Shown: positions 16,657-25,081 of the stretch, piece by piece
Position numbering within the stretch: position 1 is the stretch's first letter
How the letters are laid out: each line of letters opens with the position of its first letter
Source of the DNA: Oscillospiraceae bacterium
GTDB taxonomy: Bacteria; Bacillota; Clostridia; Oscillospirales; CAG-272
DNA: 64,000 nt
NCBI GenBank assembly: GCA_015064185.1
Contig: SVSS01000001.1
Span: 130,910 to 194,909 of the forward strand
Direction of reading: 5' to 3'
Translations under genes and position numbers: made by a program
Notes under the pieces: model-generated
The model's input: the letters and a program-made list of their open reading frames with translations, nothing else
The model's database searches: none
What the model was told of the DNA's origin: nothing

Positions 16657-17283
16657 TTATAGTAGATCCTCACCGAGATGCTCGGTGATCGAAATTTTTT
16701 CGGGAGCGAGAGCGCCGTTTTCATAGCGCAGGATGTGGAGCGAGGCGTTGGGTACGGCAACCTTGCGCGTATAGGCCTCTACGGTGCCAAAGAGCGCCTC
16801 CACAAGAAGTGCGCGCACAGGTGTCATATGGGAGCCAACAAGAACGGTCTTGCCCTCGTTTTCTTCGGCAATGCGCTTGATGCAGGCAACCACACGGGCA
16901 TAGACCATTCGTGTGCTTTCGCCCCCTGTTGGGGAGGCGTTCACGGGAGTGGGGGACATCCAAGGGTTAAAGTCCTCCGGGTATTTTTCGGCAAGCTCGG
17001 CAAAGGAAAGACCCTCCCAAAGCCCGCCGTTTACCTCAATAAGCCCCTCGTCGGGGATCACAGGCAAGCCAAAGCGCTCAGCGGTCGGGCGCACCGTATC
17101 CACGGCGCGCGAGAGGGGGCTGGCGTAAACCTTGTCTATCTTTTCATGCTCAAAGAGGTAGTTGGCTACCGCCTGTGCCTGCAAAAGTCCGTGTGGGGTG
17201 AGAGGCGTTTCGGTAATGCCTGCAAAAATATCGGCAACGTTTGCCATACTGCGCCCGTGGCGCACTAAAATGATGCGTGTCAT
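16657..17283 (-). CDS. histidine phosphatase family protein (copy 1)
   Basis: RHG at residues 8-10 (IILVRHGRSMAN) holds the phosphorylated His; RAVDTVRPTAERFG, EVNGGLWEGL (acid) and GSHMTPVRAL (second His) complete the branch-1 active site. 208 residues, the size of PhoE/CobC/GpmB-type enzymes. The substrate cannot be told from the sequence. The gene overlaps its upstream paralogue by 4 bases (ATGA), so both are translationally coupled. The two copies are clearly related but diverged, unlike a recent duplication. Confidence 0.88.
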   Translation of the reverse strand: MTRIILVRHGRSMANVADIFAGITETPLTPHGLLQAQAVANYLFEHEKIDKVYASPLSRAVDTVRPTAERFGLPVIPDEGLIEVNGGLWEGLSFAELAEKYPEDFNPWMSPTPVNASPTGGESTRMVYARVVACIKRIAEENEGKTVLVGSHMTPVRALLVEALFGTVEAYTRKVAVPNASLHILRYENGALAPEKISITEHLGEDLL

Positions 17284-17891
17284 AAGTTTTGAAGATGCTC
17301 CTTTACCTCATGTGCCACTTGGGTCAGTTTGCCGTTTTCACAGTGATAGATGTCCATGGCGGTGTTGGCAATGGCGGGGTGCTTGCGCGCCATGGTATCA
17401 GGATCGCCTGCCGCCATACAGCTGATGCACCGCACACCCCCTGCGTGCGTGACGATCATTACAGTCTTGTCCTCATTTTCAGCAATGATCTGTTGCAGCG
17501 CTTTTTCTGTACGCACAAAAAGATCAAAGAAGGATTCGCCGCCGGGATAAGGATATTTAACATCCTCAAGGAGCTGTGGGTGTGCCTTGTATCCGCGGTC
17601 AACTTCTTCAAAGGGCATGCCTGTCCACTCGCCCACGTCAATTTCGCGCAGGTCGGGCATTGGTATGATCTCAAGCCCAAAGTGTGCCGCGGTCGGCGCG
17701 GCGGTATGGATGGCACGCGAGAGGTCGCTGGCGTAGATCTTGTCTATTTTTTCGTGCGCGGCAAGATATGTCGCAAGGCGCGCCGCTTGGCTCACCCCCT
17801 CGTCTGTCAGAGGCGCGTCAAGCTGACCCGTGTAGCGGTGTGTTGCATTGGTTACGGTATGACCGTGCCTTACAACAAGTAATCTGATCAT
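17280..17891 (-). CDS. histidine phosphatase family protein (copy 2)
   Basis: RHG at 8-10 (LLVVRHGHTVTN), the substrate loop RAIHTAAPTAAHFG, EIDVGEWTGM with the acid and MIVTHAGGVRC with the second His show an intact branch-1 active site. 203 residues. It is the first of two tandem paralogues located between engB and lysA. AAAGGT precedes the ATG. Alpha-ribazole phosphatase (CobC) or a general phosphatase are possible; no cobalamin genes are nearby. Confidence 0.88.
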   Translation of the reverse strand: MIRLLVVRHGHTVTNATHRYTGQLDAPLTDEGVSQAARLATYLAAHEKIDKIYASDLSRAIHTAAPTAAHFGLEIIPMPDLREIDVGEWTGMPFEEVDRGYKAHPQLLEDVKYPYPGGESFFDLFVRTEKALQQIIAENEDKTVMIVTHAGGVRCISCMAAGDPDTMARKHPAIANTAMDIYHCENGKLTQVAHEVKEHLQNL

Positions 17892-17894
17892 ATC

Positions 17895-18497
17895 TTATAC
17901 CTTTACACCCGTATAACGGGAAATGATGCGCCAAACCTCGTCCCTGCCTTCTCCCTTAAGAGAGGAAAAGGGGATCACGGGTGTATCGGTCGGAATGTCG
18001 GGATGATCGGCAAGGCGCGCAAGCGCTGCCTCACGCTCGGTCTTGTTGAGCTTATCCGCTTTGGTGGCAACCACCGCAAAGGGCAGTCCTGCCTCGCTAA
18101 GATAGCGCAGCATCATGACGTCGTCGGCGGTGGGGCCGACCTTAAGGTCAACAAGCTGTAATACCAGCGCAAGACGGTCGATGTTTCTGTTTGCGGTAAA
18201 AAATCCGTCAGTGAGTGCCGACCATTTTGCCTTGTCTGCAGGGGGACGCTTTGCAAAGCCGTAGCCGGGCAGGTCCACCAAAAACAGCTTGCCGTCAACG
18301 TCATAAAAATTGATGGTGATGGTCTTGCCGGGCGCACCGCTGACACGTGCAAGCGATTTGCGCCCGAGAACGGTATTGATCAGTGAGCTTTTTCCCACGT
18401 TTGAGCGCCCCGAAAGCGCGATCTGCGGCACGGGGTGCGAGGGGAATTGGCGAATCTCGCCCGCACTGATGAAAAGCTTTGTGTTCTGTAAATTCAT
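17895..18497 (-). CDS. engB: ribosome biogenesis GTPase EngB/YsxC
   Basis: The TRAFAC GTPase motifs are in place: G1 GRSNVGKSSL (30-39), G3 DLPGYG (75-80) and G4 TKADKL (145-150), with SGAPGKT as G2. At 200 residues it fits the YihA/YsxC/EngB family, which is needed for late assembly of the large ribosomal subunit. It directly follows lon, the order seen in Bacillus and many clostridia. AAGGAGTTTTT precedes the ATG. Confidence 0.95.
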   Translation of the reverse strand: MNLQNTKLFISAGEIRQFPSHPVPQIALSGRSNVGKSSLINTVLGRKSLARVSGAPGKTITINFYDVDGKLFLVDLPGYGFAKRPPADKAKWSALTDGFFTANRNIDRLALVLQLVDLKVGPTADDVMMLRYLSEAGLPFAVVATKADKLNKTEREAALARLADHPDIPTDTPVIPFSSLKGEGRDEVWRIISRYTGVKV

Positions 18498-18511
18498 AAA
18501 AACTCCTTGCG

Positions 18512-20914
18512 TTATGCTTGCTTGGCAGTTTCGGCGATGTGGCAGGAAATCCGGCTTGTGCTCTTGGAAGCCTTGCGGCAGGGAATGCCTCCAACTAAGG
18601 CGCGATCGAGCACATCAAAAAGATTGCGGCAGGGCAGGATCTCAAGCGCCGCCACGGCATCGGGGTCAAGCAATGGCAGATCGCGCATATTGCCCTCGGG
18701 GATCAAAACAGTTTTAACACCCGCAATGGCGGCAGCCATCGTCTTTTCCTTTAAGCCGCCAATGGGCAATACGTTACCTGTAAGCGTTACTTCGCCCGTC
18801 ATGGCAATATCGTGGCGCACGGGCTTGCCCGAAAGCGCACTCACCAGCGCGGTTACCATGGCGGCACCGGCAGAGGGGCCGTCCTTTGGCACGGCACCCT
18901 CGGGGAAGTGAATGTGCAGATCGTATGTTTTATAAAAATCAGCAGGAATATCAAATTTATCTGCATTGGCGCGCAGATAGCTGACCGCAATGCGTGCGGA
19001 TTCCTTCATCACGTCGCCAAGAGAGCCTGTCAGCTCGATCTTGCCGTCACCGGGAAAGGGCAGTGCCTCAACCTTTAAAAGGTCGCCGCCCGCCTCGGTA
19101 TAGGCAAGCCCGTTTACCACGCCGCAAGTATCCTCACCGTCTGCCTTCTCTCGCGGCAGCTTGCGGGGGCCAAGCAGCTCCTCCAGATTCTCGTTTTTCA
19201 CGGTGGTAAGACCGCGCACGCCCGAGGCGACACGCTTTGCCGTTTTGCGGCAGATGTTGGCGAGCTCGCGCTCAAGATTGCGCACACCCGCTTCGCGCGT
19301 GTAGTCGTCAATGATGCCCGAAACCGCTTCATCGGTAATGCGCAAGCGGCGGCGGTCAAGACCGTGACGCTTTAATTGCTTTGGTATGAGGTGTTTTTTG
19401 GCGATCGCCATTTTTTCGGACTTGGTGTATGTAGAAAGCTCAATGATCTCCATGCGGTCAATGAGGGGCCGCGGTACACCTTCCAGGGTGTTTGCTGTCG
19501 CGATAAACACGCACTCGGAAAGATCGAAGGGGATTTCTGTGAAGTGGTCGCGGAAATGCTTGTTCTGCTCGCCGTCAAGCACCTCAAGCAGTGCCGAGGA
19601 GGGGTCGCCGTGCGAATTGCGCGTCATTTTATCGATCTCGTCAAGCAAAATAAGGGGGTTGCAGCAGCGCGCCTCGGTGAGTGCCGCAATAATGCGCCCG
19701 GGCATTGCGCCAAGATAGGTCTTGCGGTGTCCGCGGATATCCGCCTCATCACGCACACCACCAAGCGATACGCGCACATACTTGCGGTTCATCGCGCGCG
19801 CAATGGATTGTGCGACGGAGGTCTTGCCAACACCGGGGGGGCCTACAAGGCAGATGACCTGATTGCCAAGCGTGGGATTTAGCTTGCGCACTGCAAGGAA
19901 TTCAAGAATGCGCTCCTTTACCTTTGTAAGACCTTCGTGATCGTCATCAAGGATCTTTTTGGCAACTGCGATATCCACGCGATCCTCTGTTTTTTTGTTC
20001 CAAGGCAGCTCAAGGCACACGTCAAGGTAGGACCTGAGGACGCTTGCCTCGGAGGAGCCAAAGGGCGTTTTTGCCATGCGCGAAAGCTCTTTTAAAAGCT
20101 TTTTTTCGGTTTCCTCGGGCATGTGTGCCGCGCGAATGCGTGCCTCAAATTCATCAAGCTCACTCTCGCCCCCGTCGCCAAGCTCTTCTTCGATCGTGCG
20201 CAGCTGCTCACGCAGGTAAAACTCCTTTTGGTTTTGGTTCAGGCGCTCGCGCACCTCGCGGTGGATCTCGATCTCACAGCGCAGCAGCTCGGTTTCCTCT
20301 TGCATCAGGGGCAACAGGCATTCAAGACGGTCAGTCGGATCATACGCCTCAAGTATCAGCTGCTTGTCCTCGCCGCGCACCAATATGTTTGCCGCTACGA
20401 AATCCGCAAATGCGCCGGGCGACTTGATTTCCTTTGCCGTTTTTATCACATCGTCGGTAATGGTGGGCAGGAGCTCCTTCATTTCATCAAGCAGCCGTGC
20501 GCCCTCGCGCAGCATTGCCTCATCGCGCAGATCGGGCGAGCTGACCTGTTCGATCGTTTTTACAAGCACTGTGGCTGTGTAATAGTCTGCAAAACGGTGA
20601 AGATCAAGCATGTCGCCACGGGCATAGCCCTCTAAGATCACACGCATGCTGCCGTCGGGTGTCTTTACGCTTTGCTTGATTTTTGCTACGGTGCCGGTCT
20701 TGTAAAAAAGATCGGCTGTCAGCTCGCTTGTCGTGGGTGCCTGAAGGGAAATAAGAAATACGAAGGCATCGGTCGCATTTGCCGCGTCGGCGGCAGCGAT
20801 CGATACATCGTCGGTCAGTTCAAAATTAACGGGAATGGCAGGAAAAGCCGTAATGCCCCCGAGGGGTATGACGGGCAGGGTCAGCTTATCTGCCTTTTCA
20901 AAGTACTGTGCCAT
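18512..20914 (-). CDS. lon: ATP-dependent protease Lon
   Basis: An 800-residue LonA: an N-terminal substrate domain (1-210), a coiled helix (NQKEFYLREQLRTIEEELG), an AAA+ module with Walker A GPPGVGKT (358-365) and Walker B LILLDEIDKM (421-430), and a C-terminal Ser-Lys protease with Ser681 (KDGPSAGAAM) and Lys722 (PIGGLKEKTM). It degrades misfolded and regulatory proteins. The ATG at 20914 follows AAAGGATC. A TGn-extended -10 (TGTTATAAT) is about 42 bases upstream. No CtsR or CIRCE operator was seen. Confidence 0.96.
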   Translation of the reverse strand: MAQYFEKADKLTLPVIPLGGITAFPAIPVNFELTDDVSIAAADAANATDAFVFLISLQAPTTSELTADLFYKTGTVAKIKQSVKTPDGSMRVILEGYARGDMLDLHRFADYYTATVLVKTIEQVSSPDLRDEAMLREGARLLDEMKELLPTITDDVIKTAKEIKSPGAFADFVAANILVRGEDKQLILEAYDPTDRLECLLPLMQEETELLRCEIEIHREVRERLNQNQKEFYLREQLRTIEEELGDGGESELDEFEARIRAAHMPEETEKKLLKELSRMAKTPFGSSEASVLRSYLDVCLELPWNKKTEDRVDIAVAKKILDDDHEGLTKVKERILEFLAVRKLNPTLGNQVICLVGPPGVGKTSVAQSIARAMNRKYVRVSLGGVRDEADIRGHRKTYLGAMPGRIIAALTEARCCNPLILLDEIDKMTRNSHGDPSSALLEVLDGEQNKHFRDHFTEIPFDLSECVFIATANTLEGVPRPLIDRMEIIELSTYTKSEKMAIAKKHLIPKQLKRHGLDRRRLRITDEAVSGIIDDYTREAGVRNLERELANICRKTAKRVASGVRGLTTVKNENLEELLGPRKLPREKADGEDTCGVVNGLAYTEAGGDLLKVEALPFPGDGKIELTGSLGDVMKESARIAVSYLRANADKFDIPADFYKTYDLHIHFPEGAVPKDGPSAGAAMVTALVSALSGKPVRHDIAMTGEVTLTGNVLPIGGLKEKTMAAAIAGVKTVLIPEGNMRDLPLLDPDAVAALEILPCRNLFDVLDRALVGGIPCRKASKSTSRISCHIAETAKQA

Positions 20915-20955
20915 GGGGAAGGATCCTTTCGGGTATAAACAATAATATAGAGTAT

Positions 20956-20964
20956 ATTATAACA
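20956..20964 (-). promoter_or_regulatory. extended -10 promoter element upstream of lon
   Basis: Minus-strand TGTTATAAT is a perfect -10 with TGn extension. The -35 is poor. It is the only candidate promoter for the long lon-to-rluB cluster that I could see. Confidence 0.55.
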
Positions 20965-21238
20965 CATATTTTTGTCATTTGCTAGTGCTTTTTGCGAAAA
21001 TATAATATTTATGGTAAATTTTTTCACACGAGGCATCAAAACGTGTGTGGTTCAGCGGTTTTTGACGCGGCGTAAAAAATTACAAAATTGTGAATTTTTT
21101 GTACCAATCTTGTCATAAGCAGGATGAAGATTGCAAAAATCGGCAAAAGTCACAAAAAACGCATGGTGTTATACCGTTTTTTTCTATTTGTGGATATTTT
21201 CACGAAAATTTGACAAAAAAATTGTCGGTTTTGAACAC
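20965..21238. other. AT-rich spacer between lon and the ncRNA promoter
   Basis: No gene is seen. Two weak palindromes are present: CACACG/CGTGTG at 21025-21047 and an AT hairpin AAAAAATT/AATTTTTT at 21074-21100. Neither has the features of a known regulatory site. Confidence 0.5.
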
Positions 21239-21267
21239 TTTACAAACGCGAAAAAATGCGTTATAAT
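21239..21267 (+). promoter_or_regulatory. sigma-A promoter of a candidate ncRNA
   Basis: TTTACA (21239-21244), exactly 17 bases, TATAAT (21262-21267). The predicted start (about 21274) coincides with the first base of the closing stem of the RNA described next. Confidence 0.8.
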
Positions 21268-21273
21268 GACAAG

Positions 21274-21412
21274 GCGCTCGAAAAGGGGGCGTGGTGCACG
21301 GCGGTCAACCCTTGCGCGGAGTGTCAAGCTTATGACACCAACACGGGCAAGCGTTCCTACCACCGTGCATTTTTGTTGAAATGTGTTTCGACTTCCGGTC
21401 GAGGCGCTTTTT
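21274..21412 (+). ncRNA. structured small RNA, candidate 6S-like RNA
   Basis: About 140 bases between a strong promoter and a double T run (21408-21412, then 21415-21419). Nested pairing: closing stem GCGCTCGA (21274-21281) with TCGAGGCGC (21399-21407, one bulged G); middle stem TGCACGG-C-GGT (21295-21305) with ACC-A-CCGTGCA (21359-21369); inner CTTGC/GCAAG (21311-21315, 21347-21351); apical GTGTCA/TGACAC (21321-21338). A large internal bubble separates the closing and middle stems, and TCGAC/GTCGA can form a small hairpin on its 3' side. This rod with a central bubble is the layout of 6S RNA, the RNA mimic of an open promoter that binds sigma-A RNA polymerase. The sequence itself was not recognised as any other RNA. 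No convincing ORF is present. Confidence 0.5.
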
Positions 21413-21461
21413 GCTTTTTGTGGAATGTAAAAATAAATAACGAAAAAATTTCAAAAAACTC

Positions 21462-21490
21462 TTGACAAGCACCAAGCGCCGTGTTATAAT
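21462..21490 (+). promoter_or_regulatory. sigma-A promoter of the infC operon
   Basis: TTGACA (21462-21467), 17-base spacer, TATAAT (21485-21490): full consensus. Confidence 0.9.
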
Positions 21491-21654
21491 ATCGGGGCAA
21501 AGAAGCAGAACGTTCCGCGTTCTCACCCTGCCGCCAAGGAGCGCGCTCGGTTGATATGTTCACCTTTTATAGGTGTATTGTGTCGTGCGGGGCGTATGCT
21601 TTGCGCGATTTTTTATTTCACCGGGTCAACCCCCGGAAATGGAGGTACTGTTCT
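21491..21654 (+). promoter_or_regulatory. infC leader with attenuator hairpin (L20-type leader candidate)
   Basis: The untranslated leader of about 155 bases has hairpins GAACG/CGTTC (21508-21522), CACCT/AGGTG (21561-21575), and TCGTGC/GCGCGA (21583-21608) followed by six T, which looks like an intrinsic terminator. A later hairpin CCGGG/CCCGG (21621-21636) sits just before the ribosome binding site GGAGGT (21641-21646). In Bacillus the infC-rpmI-rplT leader ends transcription early when ribosomal protein L20 binds; the position and terminator here fit that mechanism. L20 binding is inferred, not seen. Confidence 0.6.
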
Positions 21655-22188
21655 ATTAGCGCTTCAAAAGAATTGCTGATCAACGAAGAAATTAAAGAAA
21701 AGGAAGTTCGTGTGATCGGTGACGACGGAGAAACACTCGGCATGATGTCCGGCAACGCCGCACTGAAGATTGCTTATGATCGCGGGCTCGATCTGGTTTT
21801 GATCGCACCGCAGGCAACACCCCCCGTTTGCCGTATCATGGATTATGGCAAGTATCGCTTCGACCGTGAAAAAAAGGAAAAGGAAGCAAAGAAGAAGCAG
21901 CAGGTCGTAGAACTGAAGGAGGTTCAGCTTTCCTGCCGTATCGATGTACACGATTTTGAAACCAAGGCGCGTAATGCCATTCGTTTCCTCACTGCAGGCA
22001 ACAAGGTGCGCGTGGTGGTTCGCTTCAAGGGTCGCGAAATGGCGCATCAGGAGCTTGGCCGCGAAATGCTCACTCGCTTTGAGGCTGCGGTTTCCTCTGT
22101 TGGCACCGTGGAAAAGAAGCCCGTGCTTGACGGTAGAATTCTCAGCATGATCGTTGTACCGCAGAAAAACACCCCCGCCAAAAATTAA
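21655..22188 (+). CDS. infC: translation initiation factor IF-3
   Basis: The protein (SASKELLINEEIKEKEVRVI..., 177 residues) shows the IF-3 N-domain, then IAPQATPPVCRIMDYGKYRF, the Lys/Glu linker helix and the C-domain (VRFKGREMAHQELG, MIVVPQK). IF-3 binds the 30S subunit and checks the start codon. The start is ATT at 21655, 8 bases after GGAGGT: no ATG, GTG or TTG lies at a suitable place, and an upstream ATG at 21556 would fall inside the leader and add 33 unlike residues. AUU starts are a known feature of infC and let IF-3 repress its own translation. First gene of infC-rpmI-rplT. Confidence 0.94.
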   Translation: MSASKELLINEEIKEKEVRVIGDDGETLGMMSGNAALKIAYDRGLDLVLIAPQATPPVCRIMDYGKYRFDREKKEKEAKKKQQVVELKEVQLSCRIDVHDFETKARNAIRFLTAGNKVRVVVRFKGREMAHQELGREMLTRFEAAVSSVGTVEKKPVLDGRILSMIVVPQKNTPAKN

Positions 22189-22243
22189 ATCCCTTGCGGC
22201 GTGTGCCGCCTAAAATAAGATCACGTTAAAAGGAGTAAATAAA

Positions 22244-22438
22244 ATGGGAAAAATCAAAACGCATAAGGCTTCGGCCAAGAGATTTTCCGTTACCGGCACC
22301 GGTAAGGTAAAGATCAATCACTGCCACCATCGTCACAACCTCGGCCTCAAGGATGCAAAGCGCAAAAGACATCTTCGTTCTTCCGCTATCCTTAGCCCCG
22401 CTATGACCGCAACCGCGCGTCAGCTCATTCAGAAATAA
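22244..22438 (+). CDS. rpmI: 50S ribosomal protein L35
   Basis: A 64-residue, very basic protein with the L35 start MGKIKTHKASAKRF and core GKVKINHCHHRHNLGLKDAK, KRHLRSS. The usual length is 64-66. AAGGAGTAAATAAA precedes the ATG. Middle gene of the infC operon. Confidence 0.96.
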   Translation: MGKIKTHKASAKRFSVTGTGKVKINHCHHRHNLGLKDAKRKRHLRSSAILSPAMTATARQLIQK

Positions 22439-22458
22439 GATAATCGGAGGATCGTAAA

Positions 22459-22812
22459 ATGGCAAGAGTTAAGGGCGCGATGATGACGCGCAAGAGAAGA
22501 AATAAGGTATTGAAGGCTGCTAAGGGCTACTGGGGTGCAAAATCTAAGCACTTCAAGATGGCAAAAGAGCAGGTAATGAAGAGCGGCAACTATGCATTTG
22601 CAGGCCGCAAGATGAAGAAGAGAGATTTCCGTAGCCTTTGGATCACCCGTATCTCTGCTGAGGCAAAGGTAAACGGCATGAACTATTCTACTATGATGCA
22701 TGGTCTGAAGAAGGCTGGCGTTGATCTCAACCGCAAGATGCTCGCAGACCTCGCTGTTTCCGACAAGCAGGCTTTTGCTGCTCTCGCAGCGCAGGCTAAG
22801 GCAGCACTTTGA
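22459..22812 (+). CDS. rplT: 50S ribosomal protein L20
   Basis: A 117-residue basic protein with L20 motifs [40 protein letters not shown] and [17 protein letters not shown]-like [21 protein letters not shown]20 assembles early on 23S rRNA and, in Bacillus, also represses its own operon through the leader. GGAGGATCGTAAA precedes the ATG. Last gene of the operon, with a terminator directly after it. Confidence 0.97.
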   Translation: MARVKGAMMTRKRRNKVLKAAKGYWGAKSKHFKMAKEQVMKSGNYAFAGRKMKKRDFRSLWITRISAEAKVNGMNYSTMMHGLKKAGVDLNRKMLADLAVSDKQAFAALAAQAKAAL

Positions 22813-22815
22813 GTT

Positions 22816-22844
22816 AAAAAACCCGGTTACGCGCCGGGTTTTTT
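22816..22844 (+). terminator. Rho-independent terminator of the infC operon
   Basis: AAAAAACCCGG (22816-22826) pairs with CCGGGTTTTTT (22834-22844), 11 bp with a 7-base loop. Confidence 0.9.
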
Positions 22845-22923
22845 ACTGTTTTTGGGGTGTGCTGATCTGCCCCTGAAACGCGTGCTTTTTTAGTTTAAAT
22901 TTGACAAAAAGGAGGGAAACGGT

Positions 22924-23751
22924 ATGCAAAAACCGCAGGAACTCATTACATCCAGACAAAATCCGCTTGTCATGCTTGCCGCAAAGCTTACCGAGCGAAA
23001 GCACCGTGAGGCACAGGGGCTTTTTCGTTTTGACGGCAAGAAGCTTTTTTTGGAGGCGCTTCTGCATCATCTGCCTCTTGTGGCAGTGCTGCTGCGCGAG
23101 AGCGCGGTAGACGCTATTATGGATGCGGCGGGTGCGCTTGCGCTCCCCGAAGGGTGTCGCAGCGTGATATTGCCCGATAGCCTTTTTGACCGCATTTCCG
23201 AGGAAAAATCACCCGAAGGGGTAATGTGTCTGTCAAAACGTCTTGACAAAATCCATAAAATCATTACAATAGATAAATGGCGCGAGCAAAAATTTTCGCC
23301 GTCTGCACGTGTTCTTTTTCTTGAAAGCGTGCGCGACCCCGGCAATCTTGGCACCATTGTGCGCGTCGCACGCGCGTTTGGTGTGGATGCCCTTGTGCTC
23401 TCCGCCGACTGTGCCGATATCTACAACTCGCGCGTTTTGCGTGCGGCAATGGGAACGCTTTTTCATCAACCGATCTTTGTGATAGAGGATTTTGTTGATG
23501 CAGTGCGCCACTTTGCAACGCACACACGCGTGTTTGCTGCCACCCTTGGTGCGCAGGCGGTAAGGCTTGGGCAAGCAGTGCTTCGCCCGGGGGATGCTGT
23601 TGTGGTTGGAAATGAAGGGCATGGGCTTAGCCCTGCGGTGATCGAAGCCGCGACAGACAGGATCTATATTCCAATGGAGCCGGGCGTGGAATCGCTCAAT
23701 GCCGGTGTTGCTGCCTCGGTTCTCCTGTGGGAGCTTTACAGAGGAGCTTAA
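22924..23751 (+). CDS. TrmH family (SpoU) RNA 2'-O-methyltransferase
   Basis: An N-terminal substrate-binding domain (ITSRQNPLVMLAAKLTERKH, GLFRFDGKKLFLEAL) is followed by the SPOUT domain with motif 1 LESVRDPGNLGTIVRVAR, motif 2 VVVGNEGHGLS and motif 3 IPMEPGVESLNAGVAASVLL, the trefoil-knot SAM site. It methylates ribose 2'-OH in rRNA or tRNA; RlmB-type 23S modification is likely but not certain. GGAGGGAAACGGT precedes the ATG. It ends one base before dprA starts. Confidence 0.9.
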   Translation: MQKPQELITSRQNPLVMLAAKLTERKHREAQGLFRFDGKKLFLEALLHHLPLVAVLLRESAVDAIMDAAGALALPEGCRSVILPDSLFDRISEEKSPEGVMCLSKRLDKIHKIITIDKWREQKFSPSARVLFLESVRDPGNLGTIVRVARAFGVDALVLSADCADIYNSRVLRAAMGTLFHQPIFVIEDFVDAVRHFATHTRVFAATLGAQAVRLGQAVLRPGDAVVVGNEGHGLSPAVIEAATDRIYIPMEPGVESLNAGVAASVLLWELYRGA

Positions 23752-23752
23752 C

Positions 23753-25054
23753 ATGAGTAAAACACAACGGTGCGCGGCGTGGGTCGCGTTATCGCTTGCA
23801 CTCGGGCCGCGCAGCGCACGCTTAAAGCCGCTGCTGCATCACTTTGGCACGCCCGAGCGTATCTTTGCGGCAGAGCAGAGCGAGCTGCTATCGGTCTTGC
23901 CCGATCTTGGAAAGGGCGCACTTGCCGCATTGAAATTTGAGAAGCATGAAAGGGAAGTGGGGCGGATCCTCGCGTATTGCGACCGCATGGGTGTTACGGT
24001 GCTCACGCCCGATATGCCTGCGTACCCCGCCGCTCTTTTCGCCATTGCAGAGCCGCCCGCCGTGCTCTACTGCCGCGGCAATATGCCGGCGGTTGGCAAA
24101 TGTCCGTTTGTCGGTGTGGTTGGCACACGTACAGCCGATGCATACGGAGAGCGCGTGGCGTATAAACTATCCTTTGAGCTTGCCGCCGCGGGCGCAGTTG
24201 TAGTCAGCGGTCTTGCCGAGGGTATTGACGGTGTTGCCGCAGCGGCGGCAATCGACGCGGGCGCCCCTACGATAGCAGTACTTGGATGCGGGATCGATCG
24301 CGTATATCCAAAGCATCATACGCGCCTTTTCTCAGAGGTCGCGGAATTTGGTGCTATCGTAACGGAATTTGCACCCGGTACACCGCCAAATTCTTGGAAT
24401 TTCCCCATACGAAACCGTATCATCAGCGCGCTTTCTGAGACGGTGGTGGTTGTGGAGGGCGATGAAAAAAGCGGCGCGCTGATCACCGCACGTTACGCGC
24501 TTTTGCAGGGTAAATCTCTGTTTGCCGTACCGGGTGATGTCGACTGCGCACGCTCGGCAGGCTGCAATCTGCTGCTGCGCGCGGGTGCCAATATTGCACT
24601 TTCGGCTGAGGATATCCTCTCGCATTTTCGCTTTTTGTATCGCGATACTGCGATGCTGAGATCCCTGGATGATGTGATGCAATATGCAGGTGCTACTCCC
24701 GAAAAGCTGCGTGCACACGGCTTGCATGTGGCAAGCGATTGGGAGGGTGTTGCAGGGGAAGACCTGCCGCGTAAGTCGACCGATAAAAAAAGGGTAAAAA
24801 GAGAGAAAGAGGATGAGGGAGAAACGCACACCGTACGTGAGGTGTTGCCCACCCCCCAAACGCTTGCTACTCTTACCGCCGCACAGAGAAGCATTTATGA
24901 TAATTTGCCGGATGGCGCGTTTACCATCGACCTTTTGGTTGGTTTAGGCGTGCCGGCAAAGGATGCAGTTGCGGCAATGACGTTGTTTGAAATACTTGGC
25001 CTCGTTTCTTCGATGCCGGGTGGAACATATCAAAAGAAACCCTTCGATGCTTGA
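23753..25054 (+). CDS. dprA: DNA-processing protein DprA
   Basis: A 433-residue protein: an N-terminal SAM-like helical part (1-70), then the Rossmann DprA core GVVGTRTADAYGERVAYKLS, VVSGLAEGIDGVAAAAAIDA, LGCGIDRVYPKHHTRLF and SWNFPIRNRIISALSETVVV, and a C-terminal winged helix (TAAQRSIYDNL...). DprA loads RecA on incoming single-stranded DNA during transformation, and is also conserved in species not known to be competent. A Lys/Glu-rich linker (KKRVKREKEDEGET) before the winged helix is longer than usual. ATG at 23753 follows GAGGAGCTTAAC. First of the dprA-topA-trmFO block. Confidence 0.94.
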   Translation: MSKTQRCAAWVALSLALGPRSARLKPLLHHFGTPERIFAAEQSELLSVLPDLGKGALAALKFEKHEREVGRILAYCDRMGVTVLTPDMPAYPAALFAIAEPPAVLYCRGNMPAVGKCPFVGVVGTRTADAYGERVAYKLSFELAAAGAVVVSGLAEGIDGVAAAAAIDAGAPTIAVLGCGIDRVYPKHHTRLFSEVAEFGAIVTEFAPGTPPNSWNFPIRNRIISALSETVVVVEGDEKSGALITARYALLQGKSLFAVPGDVDCARSAGCNLLLRAGANIALSAEDILSHFRFLYRDTAMLRSLDDVMQYAGATPEKLRAHGLHVASDWEGVAGEDLPRKSTDKKRVKREKEDEGETHTVREVLPTPQTLATLTAAQRSIYDNLPDGAFTIDLLVGLGVPAKDAVAAMTLFEILGLVSSMPGGTYQKKPFDA

Positions 25055-25081
25055 ATGTAATTTATTTGAAAGGAACTATAC

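Noticed and set aside
21256-21465. A 69-codon reading frame over the candidate ncRNA
   Set aside because: It begins inside the promoter -10, has no ribosome binding site and encodes a Cys-rich string without homology; the base pairing explains the sequence better.
21556-21654. In-frame ATG extension of infC
   Set aside because: It lies inside the untranslated leader with its terminator hairpin, has no ribosome binding site, and IF-3 homology starts only at the ATT.
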